From assembly GCA_013399115.1 (NCBI GenBank), contig VXAA01002162.1:67870-131869 (forward strand): a DNA stretch of 64,000 bases, written 5' to 3'. Source of the stretch: Anseranas semipalmata (Eukaryota; Chordata; Aves; Anseriformes; Anseranatidae). Positions 63,625 to 64,000 of this stretch are shown here, in pieces (positions within the stretch are counted from its first letter, which is position 1; each line of letters starts with the position of its first letter). The notes below the pieces were generated by a model. It was not told the DNA's origin, did no database searches, and saw nothing but the letters and a program-made list of their open reading frames with translations. The translations under genes were made by a program, and so were the position numbers.

Positions 63625-64000
63625 TGGGAATGGCCACTGCTGACATGAGCACCCTTCCCAAATCTGAAGCATTAGAGAAGATCAGCTGTAACTTGAGCTC
63701 TCAGAGTTTTAAATACCCAGACACTAACCCTAGCCATATCCCTGCCCCTAACCATAACTACACCTATGGGACTGCCACTTGCAATAACAAAAAGAGAAAC
63801 TGGCCTTTATCCCTTCCAATGCTTCTTCTAACTTTCTGGGCAACGTAAAGACCAGCAATAAACTGGGCTTTTAAGGCCATCAATCTTGACTCTGACTTTA
63901 ATTACTTGCAGGATTTCCCTTTCATCGGTGGAAGGAAGACAACGTGTTGCCCCTCAGTGATAAATTCCCCTTTTTTACCTCAAAGGGCTCTATAAGACGC

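Larger units (their letters stand above)
55847..64000. other. Intergenic sequence
   Basis: Mostly AT-rich with several simple repeats and a 28-N gap. A 168-codon plus-strand frame at 62165-62671 lies in a locally GC-richer stretch and matches no family I recognise. No conserved gene exon was seen up to the right edge. Confidence 0.7.

Noticed and set aside
63480..63770. Possible interstitial telomere-like repeats (CCCTAA-like words)
   Set aside because: Words such as ACCCCAACCCC and CTAACCCTAG are scattered and not in tandem.

Overview
The window is draft vertebrate nuclear DNA, almost certainly avian. The main evidence is a set of at least eight CR1 (chicken repeat 1) LINE fragments, recognisable by the CR1 ORF2 reverse-transcriptase protein and by the tandem ATTCTGTG-type 3' terminus. 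No Alu, L1 or MIR-like sequence was recognised, and there is nothing bacterial: no operons, no dense coding. I cannot name the species. The assembly has a 646-N gap, a 28-N gap, a 4-N gap and three single Ns.

Left part (1 to about 26.3 kb): one recognisable protein-coding gene, CA8 (carbonic anhydrase-related protein VIII), on the minus strand. Three coding exons can be placed to the base with consensus splice sites and matching phases: exon 2 (25337-25528), exon 3 (20949-21073) and exon 4 (2014-2109). Together they give 413 nt of continuous coding sequence. Exon 1 and the promoter are not visible and most likely lie in the 646-N gap (25687-26332), which sits in a very GC-rich, CpG-rich stretch. 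The later exons are beyond the left edge. Introns 2 and 3 hold CR1 fragments, an older dispersed repeat, microsatellites and small local duplications.

Right part (about 26.3 to 64 kb): upstream of CA8 and apparently intergenic. It holds four CR1 insertions, including a roughly 1.95-kb copy retaining endonuclease- and reverse-transcriptase-derived sequence, plus simple repeats. No conserved protein exon was recognised. In mammals the next gene on this side is RAB2A, but I saw no RAB2A exon. Two places have exon-like architecture worth checking: a CpG-rich patch at 42.5-42.85 kb with an open 146-nt segment between splice-like signals, and a minus-strand region at 34.95-35.98 kb with a long nearly open frame beside a splice-flanked 56-nt segment.

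Most open reading frames in the window are chance or lie inside CR1 copies. I found no convincing undescribed system. The most useful observations are the missing CA8 first exon, the readable CR1 structures, and the candidate exons.
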